Below, in pieces: positions 12,901-22,479 of a stretch of 64,000 bases of DNA (positions within the stretch are counted from its first letter, which is position 1; each line of letters begins with the position of its first letter). The position numbers and the translations under genes were made by a program. The DNA comes from Tretioscincus oriximinensis. Taxonomy: Eukaryota; Chordata; Lepidosauria; Squamata; Gymnophthalmidae. The stretch covers positions 1,591,226-1,655,225 of the forward strand of contig JAJVDF010000191.1 in the NCBI GenBank assembly GCA_022410635.1. The letters run 5' to 3'. Below the pieces are notes generated by a model. It saw nothing but the letters and a program-made list of their open reading frames with translations, was not told where the DNA came from and did not search any database.

Positions 12901-15900
12901 TATGAAACACCGAGCTCCAAAGATTCGCCATCCCTGCCTGAGTGCAAGTGCATTCACATACTGCCTGTCTTTACTGGGCTGCACTGCTGTTAGTGTGGTT
13001 TCTGCATAACCACACAGTCTTTCTCCAAAGANCCCACCATCTTGGGAAACTAGTCATCCTAAGGGGATAGGCAACACAGTTACTACGGTAACTGAAGGTT
13101 TTGGACAGTGTATCCTATAACTATTAAGCCCAGAATGCTTCAAAATAACATACAAATCTGCTTAATAAGCCCTGGAGTTTACTAAAAGTCATTGTTCTTG
13201 GCACTATATATATTCTGCTCACATAGTTCTGATCATGGCTTAGTCATAACCTGGACTGCTTTGTTGAAGAATTCAGACCATGAATCATTCCTTAGTGCAA
13301 AGGAATAAAGGCACAGCTCAGAACATGAAGTTCACGTTATTTTGCTGCAGTCAAAAATAGGACAATTGTCCCTCATGCAACTCAATGTTCCACAGCAGTC
13401 AGTAAAAAAGGACTTTTGTTATTTATTTAGTAACATAATTTGCAGTATGCCACACTATTCTTTTAAGCTGTAAAGTAATTATTTCTCTATGAAGCCACTG
13501 GCTTCATTTATCTGATTTAATGCCCTTTTAGTAGAAGTGGGATTAGCTTGATCTGCCTTAGGCCCTGTTTGCACAGGCTCTGAAGTCTGCTTCAGGACCT
13601 CAAATAGGTTACTGAGCTGTGCAAAAAGGGTCTAAGACAGATCAAGCTAACCCACTTCTACTGAAGTGGATAAAATCAGGTCAAATAAAAAAGCATTAAC
13701 CTAAAATAGTTTCTTACTATTTGGTATTGTCAGACTCTGCCAGAGAAAGGAGCGGAGGGTAATACGGTCAAATATTTATTTGCATTTCCATACCACCCTA
13801 CAACCGAGGATCTCAGGATGGTTTACAATAAAAACCGGATTAACAGATTAAAACACCAGCATCTGAAAGCAGGGAAAGGAGAACATTTTTTTCCAGCCAA
13901 AGGCAGATGAAAGAAATGATGATTGAAACACCTCAAGNGGAAGACTGTTCCATAACCTGGGGTCTGCCACAAAGTCCTATCCTGGGTTCCCACCCTCTTG
14001 CCTCTGAGGTAGATGGTGCAGTCAGGAGGGCATCCTCTGCAGATCTTAAGGCACGTGATTGGTATATTCCTTTAGATATTTGAGGTCCAAGTTAGTTTGT
14101 TTGTTTTTATATGCCGCCCTATACCCGAAGGTCTTAGGACGGCCTACCATAGGGTGGCGCACATAGCTTTTGTTGCTTTCTCCACAACAGACACCCTGTG
14201 GAGTAGGTGGGGCTGAGAGAGTTCAAAGAACTGTGACTGGCCCAAGGTCACCCAGCTGGCTTCATGGAGGAGTGGGGAATCAAACCGGGAGATTACCAGA
14301 TAAGAGTCCCACACCCTAACCACTACACCAAACTGGCTTAAACTTCACCAAACTGAATTGAGGCTTGGTGGCAAATTGGCAGCTAGTGCAGCTCTTTCAA
14401 GATCAACATGATATGTTGCGTTCTGTATCGGCTGCAAGTTTTGAACCGTTTTCAAGGGCAACCCCACACAGAGTGCATTACAGTGGTCCAATCTGGAAGT
14501 TACCAGAGTGTGGATTACTGTGACCAGCTCATCCCTGTCCAGCAGCAGCTGTAACTGCAAACCAGACATAGCTGGCACTCTAAATAAACCTCTGATACGG
14601 CCACCTCTACGCTGTGTGTATCTGTGAGTGGGTTTTGGGGGGGTGGGGGAGCTGTTGCCCCCAAGTTCCTTCTCTCATATTGTATATTTAATCTTCAGAA
14701 ACATTTCTTAATGATGCATGATGCCACTGCCTTTTAAAGAATATTCATATTCTTTGTTTTCCAATTAAAAACATCTAAAATGTATGATACATTTTATGCA
14801 ATATCCTAAGCATAAGAATCTTTTATTTCCAGGCATATCCTTGAATTTAAAGTCTAAGCAGGTTTCCCTTTCCCTCCAGAGTTGGTTACAAAATACAGTA
14901 TACAGAATGGCTAAGAAGAAATCCAAGATATGCAGTTTCAAATGCCACCTCAGTATAATAAAGGCCATAGTTTGGTTTTTGCTGTTTGATTTGGCCAGTT
15001 CTATTATAATATGCTAAAACACTTATCCTTCGGGTGACGTGAAAGAAAGGAAGGAACCTTTTGATGGTCAATCACATTTTTAACTCCCTGCATAATGAGA
15101 TAATGGAGAAAAGGGGTCAATCACTGGAAGACGAGACAGAAAGAGGGTAGAGAAATGCTAAAATGGCATCAGTGATCTACTAATCCTGCCTTGTCAGCGA
15201 AGAGTAAAGGAAATTATTTTCTTTGGCTAAGGCCTGATTTGTACTTAGATCTATTCTGTTCTAGAAAGTGTCGAAGACGCCTTCAGTCCACATGCCAGGC
15301 TCGGCTAGCACAAGCTACTACAAGGTCTGTGCTAGCTAGACTGGTCTGTGGACAGTGGGCCCCTCAGATCACTTTCTGGAACAATGCAAATCAGGTCTAA
15401 TTCAAGTGTCAATAATAGACTGCCTTCCTCGTTTCTTCTGCTATCAATTTTGCCTCCTGCTGGTGGTTAGGTGATTTCATACAGATGGGGTTCCAGATGT
15501 AAATAATAACAAACAGTCTGCTTCCTGGCAGAATTTCTGGTCTATGGTTTTAATGTGTTTCTGCCTGCTTTTCTGTGCTGTTTTTTCATGGTGGCAATTA
15601 TTTATTATAAAAGCTTGGTAGTCCAGCAGTATCACAATGTTGACAGTTGCAGCTGTTGTTGTGCTGGCAGCAGGGCCTGCTGGGAAATGTAGTCTGAGTA
15701 ATGGGCAGCCTCTTCTGTCCAGCCTGTGTGTGGGCCCTACAGACTGCAGCTCCCAGCCTGCACCACAAAGGACAAAGCTTCTTTAGCCAATCTGCGCCCA
15801 TTTTTGCCCACAGGAAACATTTTTTCTGCTTACAGGAAGGTGGCTGGGGGACTCAAAATAAAGTTACTGAGAACCAGGAAATTTTTAAAGTAATGAATAA

Positions 15901-18900
15901 AACTAAGTATAAATTATTCTGTGAAAGGGAAAGAATGATGTTTTTTAAAAAGAATGTTTATCCTATGCTTCAGGATTAGTTATTAGCTTGCTTCAAATTA
16001 CTAGCTCTCCTTATGCAAAGGTTGATTTCAACGTTAAACAATGTGCTGCCCTAATTATGCTGTGTATGCGGTGGAGTTTGCTATCCTGCCTCAGCACACT
16101 TAGTACTGAGTGACATCAAAGACAGGAATAAAATTAAAGCAGAACGAACATAGCCATTTTTGAACAGGGAACAATGTTTGTCTCTAGTTGGTGCACTCCA
16201 CATCCAGAACTTAGAGTTCCCACATAAAACTGGAAGTGTGCTTTGTCCCTTTAATGGCTATAGAAGAAGTAACTTACAGTAGATGCAGCTTCTAATGCCT
16301 GCAGCTCTAACTGGGTTTTTATGTGCAAACATTGAATTAACTCCCTTCTTAGTTGATCTAAAGAGGAGGCTGTACTCCAAAAAAGCAGGAGGATAATAAA
16401 AATTAACTTTTAAGATCATTGGGACTTTAGCAAATCCAGTTGTTATCTATTCTGTGTCCAACCATGTATTCAGATGCATTGTTTAATACAGCTCTGATCA
16501 TATTTTAAACACTTGAGAGAATGCATCCATTACATTTTAAACATGTTATAGTCTCATTTTTGTATTTGCTACAGTAAATCAATAAACACAGCATGTGAGT
16601 TTTGCAGGAAAGTTGAAAGAGGAATTAGAATCAATGAAGCAGCTAGACATTGGCAAAAGCTTTTGAGAAGCGATGCTAATTTACAATTAGAGGATAGAGA
16701 AAGTCTATGTAAGAAAGATTATTGAAAATAATTTAAATGACAGAAGTTCAGATGTTCAGACAAGTGAGTTTTAGGTAAGTTAGAAAGTGTATTTGTGACN
16801 TTTATTTTGTAAAGTTTATGAGTATAAGCAGTGAACCTTTATGCTGTGCTGAGAATGAATGGCTGAGTTTTATGTTAGGTAAATATGATGTGATTAACTC
16901 GTTATATTTNTATTTGTATTGTTTTGCGTGTTACCTTTTTTGTGCTTAACAAAAATGTANATAGATGAATTTTAGAAAGTGTCACTGAAGAAACAGCACT
17001 TCCAAGTCTAGGAAAAAAGGAGGCAAGTAGACAAACTGGTTCAATCAGTATGCTCTTGAACTTCTAAATGGTATCTATGAGCCTCAAAAAAGGGTGGTAA
17101 CTCCATTGAAATGAATGTAGAATCCTACAACTCTATAATAATGCAAGCAGTATTAAGTTGCCAGTACTGAACACCAATCTCTTACTGAAAACAGACAATG
17201 GCAAACCACTTGCTTCTCTGGAAAAAAACAAACCCCTGCACAGACTAGGGTTCTCACCTATAATCCAGTCTTGAGCTTTGGACTTTAAATGGGTGTATAA
17301 AAGTGATCCCCCCCCCCCCCCACTGCCACACACAAGAGGTGCAGGCACTAGAAGCTGCACCTGGTGAAAAGTCTCTCTTGCATAGCCATTAAAGGTCAAA
17401 AGCTCTATGCTGAATTTTAATTGAGAATCCTAACATACAAAGTTGATGGAAGTCTGGAAGTGACTACAGCTCAATGGAAGAGCAAACTGCCTGGGAAACA
17501 GAAAGTTGTGGGTTCAGTCCCCAGTCTCACCTCTGAATATCTGCCAGGAAAACTGCACAAAAGTGCCCAGGAGGCTGAGGAATGATTGTAGCTCAGTGGT
17601 AGAACAAAGTGACTCTAACACAGAAGGAGTTTGATCCCCTGCCTTTCCATGCAGCTAGTCAGCCAATCAGTCCAGTACAACTAATCAGAGCTGCTCCGAT
17701 CAGAAAGTACAGTAGCAGCAATGATGTATATAAACACGAGAAGCCAATATCTGATAAGCTGTTAAAGCAAACTGGACTTCTCTGTGCCGTAAGACTGATG
17801 ACTGCACTGTGTATGCAGTTGGAAATACNAACCAAACCACCGCAATCTATTCCAAAGTAACCTATCGCTAGCTATCTAGATGCTAGGTNCTGGCACAATT
17901 GGATCCTTCACAATTTCTACAGCTACAGGGACAGCTTTTAAATGATTGTAATACTAGGTAGAGACTGATGATTTGAGGCCTATTTACACAAGTTTAGATG
18001 CAGTATCTTTACTCTGTAAATCACTTTTCTTAAATTATGTGTAATTATAATGGTCATTTGCCAAGGGTAATGTGGGTACATAAACATCAGGATAGATGTT
18101 TGCAGCTTTAACAGCTGTGGAAGAGAGGAATTTTCACCAGGAATGGCTTATAATGTCTGCAGTATCTTGGGGCGAGGAATTCACTTTTTCACATCCATTA
18201 ACACTGCAAACCCCTCTCCCAGTTCCCTGTGGTAGCAGGTTAAAAAAAAAACCAGGCTAGTAGTTTGGGTGTGGATAAGAGGAAATTTCAGCAGACGTTG
18301 CAGGCATTGAAAGCCGCACCTGTTAAAACGTCCTCTTTCCCACAACCATGAAAGCTGCAGCTCTCCTGCCTTGGTTTTCTACAGCAACCCTACATGGTCC
18401 AGAAGTTTCAGTCCAGCTCCAGCAACACAGACAGGACGTCACACTGCTGGCCACTAGGCGGCCCCTCCCTCTCCATATGGTTGCTGGACTACAATTCCCA
18501 CCATCCTTTGCCACTAGTCAGCCTGAGAGAGATCAAAATTCACGTTTCAAGTTCAGGAGGTTCTGATGCAGCAGAAGCCACAATTTAGTGATCTCCAAGG
18601 ATACCGAGTCATCGCGCCCTGAACCCCATACGTGGCCATTGACACGTAGAAATGATACCCTTTCCCTTTATTTTGACTCAGCGATGTGCAGCGGAAGCCC
18701 GCGGACCGGCTAATCCCTTCCTTGCCCCAGAAAAGACCACGCACGCAGCCCCCCGCCGACTCCTCCTGCCTGTCAGCCAATGGGGTGGTCGCTCCACCAG
18801 ACGGGCAGGCGAGGCAGCCAATGGCATCGGGGCGAGGGTGGGTCAACGCTCCTCCGGCCTCTCCTAGTGCGCCATTAGGAGGGGAGGGGGGGCAAGGCGG

Positions 18901-19067
18901 CCGGGGCGGCCATACCTGAAGAAGAGCGTCCGGTACATCTGGTGCGCCTCATAATAGTCGCCTTTCTCTACACTGGCGCGGAGCTTGCCTTCCACGCGCT
19001 GGACGCCGCCCCGGTTCCGTCCACTGCCCGCAGCACCGCCCTTCAGGGCCTCTTGCTCCGCCGCCAT
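889..19067 (-). CDS. GET4: GET4 (Golgi-to-ER traffic protein 4), 7 visible coding exons
   Basis: Coding join on the minus strand: 19067-18916, 9302-9224, 7314-7233, 6053-5904, 2845-2707, 1201-1061, 964-889. The 819 nt give 273 codons in one uninterrupted frame, and all boundaries are GT/AG with matching phases. The product tracks vertebrate GET4 through the alpha-helical repeat fold, with blocks such as [48 protein letters not shown] and [18 protein letters not shown]. Family knowledge: GET4 (TRC35) is a cytosolic scaffold that, with UBL4A and BAG6, hands tail-anchored proteins to GET3 for insertion into the ER membrane. By comparison with the roughly 327-residue human protein, only the C-terminal ~50 residues are missing; that exon lies left of base 1. 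The gene sits downstream of SUN1 on the same strand, 6.3 kb from the SUN1 stop. Confidence 0.97.
1061..1201 (-). CDS. GET4: GET4 coding exon 6
   Basis: 141 nt encoding [40 protein letters not shown] and LLLAVDG. The acceptor is TCCAG and the donor is GTAGGG. Only a 96-nt intron separates it from exon 7. Confidence 0.96.
1390..1605 (-). repeat. Hairpin-headed interspersed repeat, copy 1
   Basis: The minus strand starts GGAATTAGCCCATTGCATTA then GGCTCTAGCCCCTCC, followed by a purine/pyrimidine-biased body. Same family as 8680-8975, 22036-22300, 31237-31505 and 55545-55960. Confidence 0.7.
2150..2515 (+). repeat. Interspersed repeat shared with 32130-32500
   Basis: Shares GGGCACTGATTGGTTAAAGA, TGTAGTCCACAGGG, AAGCTTTTATAACAAGCACT and GGCAGAAATACAACT with the other copy. 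I could not assign it to a named family. Confidence 0.75.
2707..2845 (-). CDS. GET4: GET4 coding exon 5
   Basis: 139 nt encoding [20 protein letters not shown], then [20 protein letters not shown] and VAQAVL. The donor is GTAGGT; the final glutamine codon is split CA|A with exon 6. Confidence 0.95.
3120..3290 (-). mobile_element. Classical CR1 3' end
   Basis: Contains CATCATAGAGTTGGAAGGGT, the inverted 3' end typical of amniote CR1, followed by the GAAGAACTCACCAT part. Confidence 0.8.
3385..3600 (+). mobile_element. CR1/L3-like LINE 3' end
   Basis: Same family as 19990-21070: starts in the WN-L-P ORF2 tail, contains GACAAGTTCATGGACACCAA, and ends in ATTCTTATGTTC. Confidence 0.82.
3714..3902. 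mobile_element. Pogo/Tigger-like MITE
   Basis: The ends GGTGAAACCCCATTATAATG and (inverted) GTGAAACCTCTTTATAAAG form imperfect TIRs, with repeated TATAATGAA-type units inside. Family assignment is inferred from this pattern. Confidence 0.6.
4080..4276 (+). mobile_element. L2-like LINE 3' end
   Basis: Ends in CCCACTCTGAGACCTTTAAG and an AAAT-rich tail, the 3' end shared by L2-type LINEs and SINEs here. Confidence 0.65.
4346..4430. mobile_element. Possible mariner/Tc1-derived fragment
   Basis: AGTCCATCTCAATAAATTAG resembles the ends of vertebrate Tc1/mariner MITEs. The other end was not identified. Confidence 0.4.
5475..5850 (-). mobile_element. L2-like LINE 3' region
   Basis: Inverted; begins with the TTGATTGATTGATG tail and CCAAAGGGCTCAGAG, then runs into 3' UTR that is also seen at 13765-14097. 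Confidence 0.7.
5904..6053 (-). CDS. GET4: GET4 coding exon 4
   Basis: 150 nt encoding [20 protein letters not shown] through [20 protein letters not shown] to TLWK. The acceptor is CTAG and the donor is GTAGGA. Both ends are in phase 1, so exon skipping would keep the frame. Confidence 0.96.
6225..6690 (+). mobile_element. L2-like LINE, ORF2 C-terminus and 3' end
   Basis: Frameshifted translation resembles the L2 tail (IYKALNGLA...), then CACCCTGGGACCTTCAGATG and an AAATAAATT tail. Confidence 0.75.
7055..7120 (-). repeat. 66-nt near-perfect hairpin in GET4 intron
   Basis: Two 30-nt arms (7055-7084 and 7091-7120) are complementary at 29 of 30 positions around a 6-nt loop. It lies between GET4 exons 3 and 4. 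It could be a MADE1-like MITE or a small-RNA precursor; nothing in the sequence decides. Confidence 0.85.
7233..7314 (-). CDS. GET4: GET4 coding exon 3
   Basis: 82 nt encoding [20 protein letters not shown] then KVADELL, nearly identical to vertebrate GET4. The donor is GTAAGA and the exon ends in phase 1. It was recognised from homology rather than from a long open frame. Confidence 0.96.
7622..7915 (-). mobile_element. CR1/L3-like LINE 3' end
   Basis: About 290 bp of the same 3' UTR family, inverted, in the GET4 intron between exons 2 and 3. It is very close to the copy at 58517-58780. Confidence 0.85.
8680..8975 (-). repeat. Hairpin-headed interspersed repeat, copy 2
   Basis: The minus strand reads TGGAATGAGCCTCATGCCTA, TTTAATGCAACAGG, CTTCCTGTGTTGTTCCTTCC and ATTATCCAATTG, closely following 22036-22300. 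Confidence 0.75.
9224..9302 (-). CDS. GET4: GET4 coding exon 2
   Basis: 79 nt encoding [20 protein letters not shown] through FFSHNQ. The acceptor CGCAG and the donor GTAAGA are both good. It completes the arginine codon split with exon 1 and ends on a codon boundary. Confidence 0.96.
9505..9985. mobile_element. Pair of L2-like LINE 3' ends in opposite orientation
   Basis: 9505-9650 is an inverted L2 3' end (starts with an AAATAAA complement). 9655-9985 is a forward copy ending CTGCCCTGAGATCTTTGTGC plus an AAATAAAT tail. The two lie head to head. Confidence 0.65.
10130..10330 (-). mobile_element. Sauria-type SINE fragment
   Basis: Inverted copy lacking a clear head; ACAACAGACATCTTATAGAG and GGGGCAGTGAGAGCTCTGAG match the SINE body seen at 14098-14345. 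Confidence 0.7.
10370..10435 (-). mobile_element. tRNA-like SINE head fragment
   Basis: The minus strand reads like a GTAGCTTAGTGGTAGAGC-type tRNA head. It is similar to the family at 17455-17690. Confidence 0.5.
11070..11625 (+). mobile_element. CR1/L3-like LINE 3' part
   Basis: Forward copy with the ORF2 tail (MYKIVHG-like, FF-TQRV-like segments, frameshifted) and full 3' UTR, ending in ATTCTTAT. A minisatellite starts immediately after it. Confidence 0.82.
11631..11876 (+). repeat. 33-bp minisatellite, about 7.5 units
   Basis: Consecutive 33-bp units of the form TNTTACTCCTGGCTACTCCA GGTGYTAGGGTAT, with no indels between five successive units. It abuts the 3' end of a CR1/L3-like LINE in GET4 intron 1. 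Confidence 0.88.
12515..12936 (+). mobile_element. hAT transposon remnant with transposase C-terminal fragment
   Basis: TIRs CAGTGATGACGAATTT at the left and the inverse of CAGGGATGGCGAATCTTT at the right. The flanking 8-mers CCTTAGTC and CCTGAGTG agree at 6 of 8 positions, like a decayed 8-bp hAT target duplication. Inside, an open frame at 12655-12879 encodes [20 protein letters not shown] then [11 protein letters not shown], which resembles the C-terminal end of Charlie-type hAT transposases. It is an internally deleted element in GET4 intron 1. Confidence 0.78.
13516..13680. repeat. Fold-back repeat (MITE-like)
   Basis: Arms of about 65 nt around a ~40-nt loop; TAGTAGAAGTGGGATTAGCT on the left pairs with AGCTAACCCACTTCTACTGA on the right. 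Both arms have several mismatches and small indels. Confidence 0.8.
13765..14595 (-). mobile_element. L2-like LINE with RT tail, split by a SINE
   Basis: 13765-14097 is inverted L2 3' UTR. 14346-14595 encodes [20 protein letters not shown] then [10 protein letters not shown], the L2 RT C-terminal signature. A SINE occupies 14098-14345 between them. Confidence 0.78.
14098..14345 (-). mobile_element. Sauria-type tRNA-derived SINE inserted in L2
   Basis: Inverted: the tRNA-like head lies at the right (minus strand reads AGCCAGTTTGGTGTAGTGGT, then GGTTTGATTCCCCACTCC as box B), followed by CCAGCTGGGTGACCTTGGGC and a 3' tail at the left. This is a complete-looking copy. Confidence 0.85.
14600..15225. 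other. GET4 intron 1, nothing recognised
   Basis: AT-rich, no repeats or exons identified; a G-rich run at 14636-14650. Confidence 0.5.
15229..15398. mobile_element. Fold-back MITE, copy 1
   Basis: TIR with GGCCTGATTTG...TTCTAGAAAGTG mirrored by CACTTTCTGGAACAATGCAA ATCAGGTC. The inner part also pairs (CAGTCCACATGCC with GGTCTGTGGACAG). Related to 59190-59375. Length about 170 bp. Confidence 0.72.
15400..17140. other. GET4 intron 1, nothing recognised
   Basis: Mostly AT-rich single-copy-looking sequence. 15660-15760 holds TGGGAAATGTAGTCTGAG and GCAGCTCCCAGCCTG, repeat-like motifs common in reptile genomes. No exon found. Confidence 0.5.
17145..17415 (+). repeat. Interspersed repeat sharing a block with 18195-18375; C14 tract
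   Basis: GCTGCACCTGGTGAAAAGTC... resembles GCCGCACCTGTTAAAACGTC at 18310. A run of 14 C lies at 17308-17321. Confidence 0.5.
17455..17690 (+). mobile_element. Two tandem tRNA-derived SINE heads
   Basis: TGACTACAGCTCAATGGAAG...GGGTTCAGTCCCCAG (17460-17525) and TTGTAGCTCAGTGGTAGAAC...GTTTGATCCCCTG (17585-17642) both carry recognisable box A and box B. Neither folds as an intact tRNA gene by eye. Confidence 0.65.
18195..18375 (+). repeat. Interspersed repeat sharing a block with 17145-17415
   Basis: Second copy of the GCAGGCATTGAAAGCCGCAC block upstream of the GET4 CpG island. Confidence 0.5.
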
Positions 19068-19290
19068 GACGGCCAGACACGGCCGCGGGACCCGGGTTCG
19101 CCTGACGTTGCACGCCGTCGTGACGTCACGCCGCGTCAAACCGAGCCCTGCCCCCTCTGCCGTCGTCGTCGTCATCGTCGTCCCCACCCATAACAATGGA
19201 GGAAACGAGCGGGCAGAGGCGACGCGACGGTGGCGAGCGAGGGACAAAACGCTGTCGCTCGCGTAACTAGTGCGCGCTGACCGGATTGGA
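18650..19290. promoter_or_regulatory. CpG island / GET4 promoter and 5' UTR
   Basis: This stretch is visibly GC-rich and full of CG dinucleotides, against AT-rich flanks. It contains GET4 exon 1 and its start codon. No TATA box is evident, as is usual for housekeeping promoters. A sequence resembling the ZNF143-type ACTACAATTCCC motif lies just outside at about 18489-18500. The transcription start was not determined. Confidence 0.85.
18916..19067 (-). CDS. GET4: GET4 coding exon 1 (start codon)
   Basis: Encodes [11 protein letters not shown]... to the TLFF segment and ends in phase 2 before a GTATGG donor. The ATG at 19067 sits in GCCGTCATGG, a good initiation context, and matches the position of the human start. 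The frame remains open upstream to about 19247, so an N-terminal extension cannot be excluded from sequence alone, but that extension is low-complexity and unlike GET4. The exon lies inside the CpG island. Confidence 0.95.
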
Positions 19291-19989
19291 GGGGGAGGAA
19301 AATGGGCGTCTCCATGACAATGCTGTTGCTAAGGGAACAAACGAACGACCTGGACCACAGCCTGCCTTAGGAGGGATGCTGAGAATTTGCAAATGGCATT
19401 AGAGGGGGCTGATGGCTCATGGGCGACACTCCAGATGTTCCTGGACCACAACTCCCAGCATCCCATTCCACTCCCAGCACTGTTAAGCTCTGGAAATGAT
19501 AAAAGTTAATAAAGGCTGGAAATTACAGGCCAGATGACACAACAGCAGGGATTGTCAGCTGAGCAGCAGAATAGCTGGATGATACTTCTAAGAATAAACC
19601 CCAAAGGGACGAAATCAAATATTTAGATCTCCCTTTAACTAAAACAAACCGGAGNANCAGGCCTGAGTGGAGGACAGGCCTGGATACATATGGCCCTAAG
19701 ACAGTATGAAGCTGGAGAGAAGAATAAAAGTATCCTTAAGTTTCCTATGTGTTGTGTGTTAAAGTTATTTCTTTGTTATAAAAGCCACCTGTGTCTGCGT
19801 CANTCAGAGGCCTAAATGTGGGTATTCATGAGGATTAACGGTGGCCGTGGATGTAGGTAAGATTTCCTGTCAGAAGCAGATATATAATACTAAGAAACAC
19901 ATTGAAAGCATATTAACCGGATTGGGTTTACATGGTGGACAGGAATGCAGGGAACTAGTGGCAGAATCAGAGTGCTATGAAACATCTTT

Positions 19990-21070
19990 GTGCTGAAGGA
20001 AAGACAAATAAGAACATATAAGAAGGTCCATACTGGATCAGGCCACAGCCCATCTAGTCCAGCCTCCTGTCTCACACAGAGGCCCACCAGATGCACCTGG
20101 GCAGTTNGAACAGAAGAAAGCAAAATATGCTCCTGTTTATGACTCCCTGCAAATGGTATCTCAGGAGTCCTGCCTGTTNCTCCATCCCGGAAGCAGCATC
20201 CAGACATCCATCCTAGTATCCATTTATACCCTTGGTGTCCATAAACCTGTCTAGTCCTGTCTTGAAACTATCCAAGCTGTTAGCTACCACCACCTCTTCA
20301 GGAAGTAAATTCCACAGGCCGATGACCCTCTGGGTGAAAAAATACTTTCCTTTGTCTGTTCTCACTTTTCTGCCCATCAGTTTCAAGGAGGGCCCTCTGG
20401 TCCTTGTGTTGTGTGATAGAGAAAACATTTTTTCTCTGTTCACTCTGTCCATCCCATGCATGATTTTGTACACTTCAATCAGATCATCTCTCAAATGTCG
20501 CCTTTCGAGGCTGAAGAGGCCAGACGTTGCAGCCTGACTTNGTAAGGGAGGTGCTCCAGACCCTTGATCAATTTTGTTGCCCTTTTCTGCACCTTCTTCA
20601 GTTCCAAAATGTCCCTCTTGAGATGTGGTGGCCAGAATTAAACTCAGGATTCCAAATGTGACCTCACCACAGATTTATAAAGAGGCAAAACAACATTTGC
20701 TGACTTGTTTTCGATTCCTTTCCTAATTATCCCCATCATGGAATTTGCCTTTTTTTGCTGCTGCTGCTGCACACTGGGTTGACATCTTCATTGAATTGTC
20801 CACCAATACCAAAGATCCTTTTCTTGCTCGGTCACAGAAAGCTTAGTTCCCATCAGGTGGCAGAAGTAGTTGAGGTTCTTTGCCCCAATGTGCATGACTT
20901 TGCACTTGCTTGAACTGAAGTGCATTTGCCACTTTGATGCCCACTCACCCAATTTCAATAGATCACTCTGGAGTGCCTTACAATCATTTTCAGTTTTCAC
21001 TACGCTGAACAGTTTAGAGTCATCAGCAAACTTGGCTACTTCACTATTTACCTCACTATTTACTATTTAA
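19990..21070 (-). mobile_element. CR1/L3-like LINE, 3' part with ORF2 C-terminal remnant
   Basis: Longest copy of this family in the window. On the minus strand, about 21.0 kb encodes KLGEWASKWQMHFSSSKCKV, and 20.5-20.2 kb encodes IEVYKIMHGMDRVNREKMFS and [16 protein letters not shown], typical of the end of CR1-group ORF2. The 3' UTR ends at the left in the reverse complement of CTTCTTATATGTTCTTAT. N bases and stops interrupt it. Confidence 0.88.
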
Positions 21071-21205
21071 ATGTCATCGTTTATTCCGGTTATGTATTTT
21101 ATTGGCTATATATTCATAACTGGTAGGAATTCTACTCATGTNCCCATAAGCACATTGCACAGCACTAAAAATAATCCTTGCTGCTAAGATAGAATAGNCC
21201 AATTT

Positions 21206-21374
21206 TATACCTACCTTTTAGTCCAGCTACAGTTCACCTTCACAATAAGAAAATAAAAACAGCAAAATGACTCATCATTTTGTGTTTCCTAATTCTGAGG
21301 TGGATTATCTCAAATAACACTGAAGGAAAAAATTGTCACTTTGAAACTGGATTGAAACTGGATTAAAATTTAGG
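21206..21374. mobile_element. MITE, same family as 51206-51726
   Basis: TIRs ATACCTACCTTTTAGTCCAG and, at the right, CTGGATTAAAATTTAGGAT inverted. The right end carries a short internal duplication of GAAACTGGATT. Confidence 0.65.
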
Positions 21375-21379
21375 ATTGA

Positions 21380-22030
21380 ATGCAATGTTTATGCACTAGG
21401 GGTATTGGTCCCCGTGGGGTGGTGCCCCACTATACGACGAAGTTCAAATCCTGGGTCCTCCCCCTGCCCATGTTATGATCTGGAGATGTATCATGCGGCA
21501 TCTAATTCTCATGTTTGTGCACATGGGGTGGAAACTTTGTAACTAGCTTACAATTATCCTCTGGCTCCATCTTATGCAATCTGCCCTCCAATCTTTACAG
21601 AGCTAATAAGTTGCCATTGCATTTTATATAGCCTCTTTCAACAATCTTATGTATGCCCTGTGCTTTATTACATTCTCCCATGCTCATCATAAAATCCAAG
21701 GCTGCAATCATATGGATCTCAAGACAGCAAGATTAAACAGAGACTCAAAACTGGTCTATCAACTCCAAAGGGCACCCACTGCTACAGTACATATAGTGTC
21801 ACTATCCATTTCATAATACAAGTATCCTAATAATAGGACTAACAGGGTGCTGACATATTTCCTAATCACGTATTTAAGCTCTGCATTTGTCTGCTAGAAC
21901 CATTTGAAGAATCCATCTTTCCCTTTCTGCAATAATTCTTACTTTAGTCCTAAAATCACAGATAATTTAGACACAGTTTATGGAGTTTTCAGAGCATAGT
22001 TAACAAATCAAAACAATGATCATAGGTAAA
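21380..22030. other. Intergenic, nothing recognised
   Basis: No coding potential or clear repeat seen between SUN1 and GET4 in this stretch. Confidence 0.5.
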
Positions 22031-22035
22031 TACTA

Positions 22036-22300
22036 GTGGAATAAACCCATTGTATGGGTTTAACACAACGGAAGGGGGTGCCTGGCTCACTCTCCCACTC
22101 CACGTTCCACCTTCCCTCTTCCTGTGTTGTTCCTTCCCTGTTCCTGCTACTGTGCTGGACACCAGGCCCTGGGATTTGTCCAAATATTATCCAGTCGCAG
22201 AGCCTTCAGGGACAATTGTGATTCCAGGAAATATATTAAGAGATATGCTCAGAACAGGAGACTGGTACTCAAATACTTTGATTCTAGGATAGACTGGCCA
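22036..22300 (+). repeat. Hairpin-headed interspersed repeat, copy 3
   Basis: TGGAATAAACCCATTGTATG then GGTTTAACACAACGG forms a short 5' hairpin, followed by CTTCCTGTGTTGTTCCTTCC and CAAATATTATCCAGTCGC. Confidence 0.78.
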
Positions 22301-22479
22301 GATTTTCTGAGACCCAAATTGGGGTAATTAATATTAATGCTAATCTGCATATTCATAAATATGCACATTACATACCAACATGCATTCCCTTTCAAAATTC
22401 CCGCCCAAGAAATCAGTGAAGCATGTGAGAATTTTTTTAACTGTGTGAGAATTTTTAAACTGAGAATTTTTGGAGTACA

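Noticed and set aside
17585..17660. Functional tRNA gene
   Set aside because: GTAGCTCAGTGGTAGAAC looks tRNA-like, but the acceptor stem is absent and the segment belongs to a tandem SINE pair.
18480..18505. Confident ZNF143 promoter site at ACTACAATTCCC
   Set aside because: The motif resembles the consensus, but similar words occur in repeats elsewhere in the window (15690, 19440), so it was only mentioned.
19067..19247. An in-frame N-terminal extension of GET4 starting at 19247
   Set aside because: The frame is open, but the extension is GC-biased low-complexity sequence unlike GET4, and the ATG at 19067 has a better context and matches the human start region.
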